Source of the DNA: Senimuribacter sp049852125
GTDB taxonomy: Bacteria; Bacillota; Clostridia; Peptostreptococcales; Anaerovoracaceae
DNA length: 64,000 nt
Direction of reading: 5' to 3'
NCBI RefSeq assembly: GCF_049852125.1
Contig: NZ_CP187532.1
Coordinates: 2,046,001-2,110,000 of the forward strand
Made by a program: the position numbers and the translations under genes. The first letter of the stretch is position 1; each line of letters begins with the position of its first letter. The notes under the pieces were generated by a model that ran no database searches, had not been told where the DNA came from, and saw only the letters and a list, made by a program, of their open reading frames with translations. This document shows positions 61,570 to 64,000 of the stretch, one piece after another.

Positions 61570-61598
61570 ATGTTAGCATTTTTTTCAGTTTTTGTCAA
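61570..61598 (-). promoter_or_regulatory. Promoter of the mgtE leader
   Basis: Minus-strand consensus TTGACA (61598-61593), a 17-bp spacer and TAACAT (61575-61570). Transcription would begin near 61563 and give a leader of about 230 bases before mgtE. Confidence 0.6.
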
Positions 61599-61712
61599 TT
61601 TTCTTATCCTTCTTTCAAGCGCCTGCCCCTCGGTTTTCCCTGTCCTGCATACTTTAGCAATGTACATTGTGAAATCATTGAAATTTCAGTCACTTTTAAA
61701 GCAAGAAAACAG

Positions 61713-61741
61713 TTGACTATTTTTTGTCAAGGTGTTATATT
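61713..61741 (+). promoter_or_regulatory. Promoter of gdhA
   Basis: TTGACT (61713-61718), a 17-bp spacer and TATATT (61736-61741), about 68 bases before the gdhA start. GAGGAG precedes the start codon. The stretch 61600-61712 shows no gene. Confidence 0.7.
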
Positions 61742-61809
61742 GAAAGTAACGGCGACAATATTTACTAATTCTAAACTAAATTTATAAAGAGAGAAAAGAG
61801 GAGATCGAA

Positions 61810-63156
61810 ATGGCAAATTTAGTTGCGCAGTACATTGAGATTGCAAAGAAAAGAAACCCTGGTGAACCAGAATTTATTCAGACTGTAGAAGAAGTATTGA
61901 CTTCTATCGAGCCTGTTCTGGAAGCACATCCTGAATACGTTGAAGCTGGTCTGATCGAAAGATTGATCGAACCGGAAAGAGGCATCAGCTTCAGAGTTCC
62001 TTGGGTTGATGACGAAGGTAAAGTTCAGGTTAACAGAGGTTACAGATATGAATTCAACAGCGCAATCGGACCTTACAAAGGCGGTCTGCGTTTTGCTGCT
62101 AACGTATATCCTGGAATCATCAAGTTCCTCGGATTTGAACAGATTTTCAAGAACAGCTTAACCGGCCTTCCTATCGGCGGCGGCAAAGGCGGTTCCGACT
62201 TCGATCCTAACGGAAAATCCGATGCAGAAGTAATGAGATTCTGCCAGTCCTTTATGACTGAATTATATAGACATATCGGACCTCACACTGACGTTCCTGC
62301 CGGTGACATGGGCGTTGGCGCGAGAGAAATCGGTTACTTGTTTGGACAGTACAAGAGACTGACTAACAGATACGAAGGCGTTCTGACTGGTAAGGGTCTT
62401 GCTTACGGCGGATTAGCAGGAAGAACAGAAGCTACTGGTTACGGTATCGTATTCTTTGCAAGAGAAATGCTGAAACACTGCGGCGAAGAACTGGCAGGAA
62501 AAACTGTTGCAGTATCCGGTTTTGGTAACGTTACCTGGGGTACAGTTCAGAAGCTGAACCAGCTGGGCGCTAAGGTTATCACTATTTCCGGACCAGACGG
62601 ATACATCTACGATCCAGACGGCGTAACTTCTGGCGAAAAAGAAGATTACTTGCTTGAGCTGCGAGCTTCCGGAAAGAACATCTGCGCTCCTTACGCAGAC
62701 AAATTCCCTGGCGCTACCTTCTACGCAGGCAAAAAGCCTTGGGAAGTTAAGGCTGATCTGTACATCCCTTGTGCTACGCAGAACGAAATTCACATCGAAG
62801 ACGCTAAAACTATGGTTGCTAACGGATGTAAGTTCCTCTGCGAAGGCGCTAACATGCCTACAACGAATGAAGCAATCGAATACCTGCAGGAAAACGGCGT
62901 TATCGTTGGACCTTCCAAGGCTGCAAACGCTGGCGGCGTAGCTTGCTCCTGCATCGAAATGGGTCAGAACGCAGGCCACACTGTATTCTCACCTGCACAG
63001 GTTTACGAACAGCTTGAAACTATCATGGTTAACATCCACAAGAACGCTGCAGCTGCTTGCGAAAAATATGGTCTGGGCTATGACCTGATCAAGGGCGCAA
63101 ACATCGCTGGTTTCGAAAAGGTTGCAGAAGCTATGATGGCACAGGGTATTGTATAA
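61810..63156 (+). CDS. gdhA: NADP-type glutamate dehydrogenase
   Basis: A 448-residue hexameric dehydrogenase that joins 2-oxoglutarate and ammonia to glutamate (or reverses it). GPYKGGLRFAANVYPGIIKF, GLPIGGGKGGSDFDPNGKSD (catalytic Lys), PAGDMGVGAREIGYLFGQYK (catalytic Asp) and TVAVSGFGNVTWGTVQKLNQ (NADP site) are clear. Codons are strongly biased, pointing to high expression. It is a single-gene unit with promoter and terminator. Its last two codons (GTA TAA) form the start of a repeated 21-bp sequence. Confidence 0.97.
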   Translation: MANLVAQYIEIAKKRNPGEPEFIQTVEEVLTSIEPVLEAHPEYVEAGLIERLIEPERGISFRVPWVDDEGKVQVNRGYRYEFNSAIGPYKGGLRFAANVYPGIIKFLGFEQIFKNSLTGLPIGGGKGGSDFDPNGKSDAEVMRFCQSFMTELYRHIGPHTDVPAGDMGVGAREIGYLFGQYKRLTNRYEGVLTGKGLAYGGLAGRTEATGYGIVFFAREMLKHCGEELAGKTVAVSGFGNVTWGTVQKLNQLGAKVITISGPDGYIYDPDGVTSGEKEDYLLELRASGKNICAPYADKFPGATFYAGKKPWEVKADLYIPCATQNEIHIEDAKTMVANGCKFLCEGANMPTTNEAIEYLQENGVIVGPSKAANAGGVACSCIEMGQNAGHTVFSPAQVYEQLETIMVNIHKNAAAACEKYGLGYDLIKGANIAGFEKVAEAMMAQGIV

Positions 63157-63368
63157 TGGCGCTTGCCCCAATTTTCGCAGAAAATTGATGGGAAGACCTT
63201 ATGCTTTGGGAGACCTAATCCAATGAGCAAAGCGAATTGTTGATAGGTCCCCCGTCAAGAGTGCAGCGCTTCAGCGCGTGGCACTCTACGGCGAATCCCC
63301 AAGAGAACAAGCACTCTGTGCGAAGTTTGATTGGCAAGGATTTAGTCGTATAATGGTGCTTGCCCCAA
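63151..63368 (+). repeat. 3'-untranslated region of gdhA bounded by a 21-bp direct repeat
   Basis: The 21-bp sequence GTATAATGG-Y-GCTTGCCCCAA occurs at 63151-63171 (overlapping the gdhA stop) and 63348-63368, 197 bp apart with one difference. Between them lie GGGAAGACC/GGGAGACC repeats and a double hairpin (GAGTGC...GCACTC enclosing CGCT/AGCG). Just before the second copy the bases weakly resemble the end of gdhA. No gene is visible in the gap 63157-63499 apart from this and two terminators. Confidence 0.6.
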
Positions 63369-63395
63369 GGCAAACAATATTCCAAAAACAAATTT

Positions 63396-63426
63396 GAGGA
63401 CTGCGCTTTGCAGTCCTCTTTTTTAA
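63396..63426 (+). terminator. Terminator of gdhA
   Basis: A 9-bp stem GAGGACTGC/GCAGTCCTC with a 5-base loop and T8. It lies 240 bases after the gdhA stop, so the transcript includes the repeat region. Confidence 0.85.
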
Positions 63427-63462
63427 TAACATATGTTTCAACGCATTTCATCACGCTGCTTG

Positions 63463-63499
63463 AAAAAAACGAGGCAGATCATTCCGCCTCGTTTTTTTT
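63463..63499. terminator. Bidirectional terminator before the surface-protein stop
   Basis: ACGAGGC/GCCTCGT stem flanked by A7 and T8, directly after the stop of the minus-strand surface protein. Confidence 0.85.
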
Positions 63500-64000
63500 C
63501 TATTCTTTCCGGCGAGCTGCCTTATGTGCAAAGAATACTGTGAAAACTCCCCCTATGGAGCAAATGAATATCAAAAGCCAAAGCAGTACATGGTTATGAT
63601 CTCCTGTTGATGGTCCATGTCCGGTATTGCTTGAATCCTCCGGAGTCTTTGGATGACTCGGATTTTTTGGATCGGTAGGATCCGATGGTTTCACCGGTTT
63701 ATCCGGCTTCTGTTTTGTATTTACAAAAACTACCGTTTCGTCCTTCCTCTCCGCTATCTTTCCACTCTGCTTCTTCTTATTCACTTTATATCCCTTTGGT
63801 GTCTGCTCTGTCACAGTATACGAAGTATCTGCCGGCAAATTATTGATTGTAATACTTTCACCGTGTTTCAACATAATGGTGTCACCTGTCTTCACTGTAC
63901 CGGTCTTTGAACCCTCATAACTATACGCACCGGTGAGAACGTTTCCTAAACCGTCTGTTAGTTCTATTGAAAACGCGAATTCACGATCTGTTTCTCCTCC
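63500..64000 (-). CDS. Cell-wall-anchored surface protein, C-terminal part (cut by window edge)
   Basis: The last 166 codons of a longer protein; the frame is open through the window edge. The visible part has one SpaA/Cna-B-like repeat domain (REFAFSIELTDGLGNVLTGA; GESITINNLPADTSYTVTEQ). A Pro/Lys/Asp-rich wall-spanning linker (KPDKPVKPSDPTDPKNPSHP) follows. The sorting signal has GPSTGD in place of LPxTG, then a hydrophobic helix (VLLWLLIFICSIGGVFTVFF) and a positive tail (AHKAARRKE). It is probably an adhesin or pilus-like protein anchored by a sortase with altered specificity. Confidence 0.85.
   Translation of the reverse strand, partial: GGETDREFAFSIELTDGLGNVLTGAYSYEGSKTGTVKTGDTIMLKHGESITINNLPADTSYTVTEQTPKGYKVNKKKQSGKIAERKDETVVFVNTKQKPDKPVKPSDPTDPKNPSHPKTPEDSSNTGHGPSTGDHNHVLLWLLIFICSIGGVFTVFFAHKAARRKE

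Noticed and set aside
61557..61590. Plus-strand Rho-independent terminator (GCTCTAAC/GTTAGC stem with T7)
   Set aside because: No plus-strand transcript would end there, and the bases coincide with the minus-strand promoter and 5' end of the mgtE leader.

Overview
This window looks like the chromosome of an anaerobic, endospore-forming Bacillota of the class Clostridia. The sporulation genes gpr, spoIIP, cotJABC and pdaA are present. Other markers are FtsEX with a coiled-coil M23 hydrolase, split transketolase, NADP-type glutamate dehydrogenase, a PotCD fusion and a CarD regulator. GC content is moderate. I cannot name the genus; a gut Eubacteriales such as Anaerovoracaceae is only a guess. 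Most genes lie on the minus strand. The exceptions are the pucR-type regulator, the IS transposase, rpsT, deoD, cotJABC and gdhA.

Region 1 (1-10.4 kb) is an amino-acid and peptide metabolism cluster around a plus-strand PucR-type regulator. Leftward runs ornithine cyclodeaminase-like enzyme, PLP aminotransferase, Eis-type acetyltransferase and M20 amidohydrolase (cut by the window edge). On the other side, also transcribed leftward, are alanine dehydrogenase, a YtcJ-type amidohydrolase, a MATE exporter and an Asp/Glu-racemase-like protein. The regulator and the YtcJ-type gene each carry a single frameshift.

Region 2 (10.6-22.3 kb) holds thrC, a tRNA-Glu(CTC) and a fresh IS481-type insertion with a perfect 25-bp target duplication. 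These are followed by small membrane genes, an acyltransferase and glpK. Next comes the conserved block hemW-lepA-(48-aa ORF)-spoIIP-gpr, with rpsT divergent.

Region 3 (22.3-41.3 kb) contains deoD and a spermidine/putrescine operon (XRE-cupin regulator, potA, potB, potCD) with a clear promoter and a triple half-site operator. It continues with carD and two linked CobW-type GTPases: one with a His-rich linker, one fused to a YcgQ/TIGR03943-like domain. A FAD-Rieske oxidoreductase, a pantothenate operon, an SsuABC-like transporter, an M16-like peptidase and dtd follow.

Region 4 (41.4-56.3 kb) begins with cotJABC, where CotJA has a long proline tract. A DUF1836 regulator follows a 55-bp near-perfect palindrome that contains a consensus promoter. 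Then come pdaA, a two-component system with a DUF4342 protein, tcdA-recX-sfp-like genes and yerC. The region ends with ctpA, recJ, an M23 hydrolase, ftsX, an extended ftsE, a ParA/MinD-like protein lacking the Walker lysine, and a PrcB-domain protein.

Region 5 (56.4-64 kb) carries split transketolase, a mazF with no adjacent antitoxin, nnrD, a lipoprotein and mgtE. The mgtE gene has a long leader holding a 41-codon ORF whose end overlaps a strong hairpin. gdhA follows, with a repeat-bearing 3' untranslated region, and then the C-terminal part of a cell-wall-anchored surface protein.

The best candidates for undescribed biology are the mgtE leader, the 55-bp palindrome/promoter, the GGTATAATG-plus-hairpin dispersed repeats, the CobW/YcgQ-like fusion pair, and the PucR-centred amino-acid cluster.
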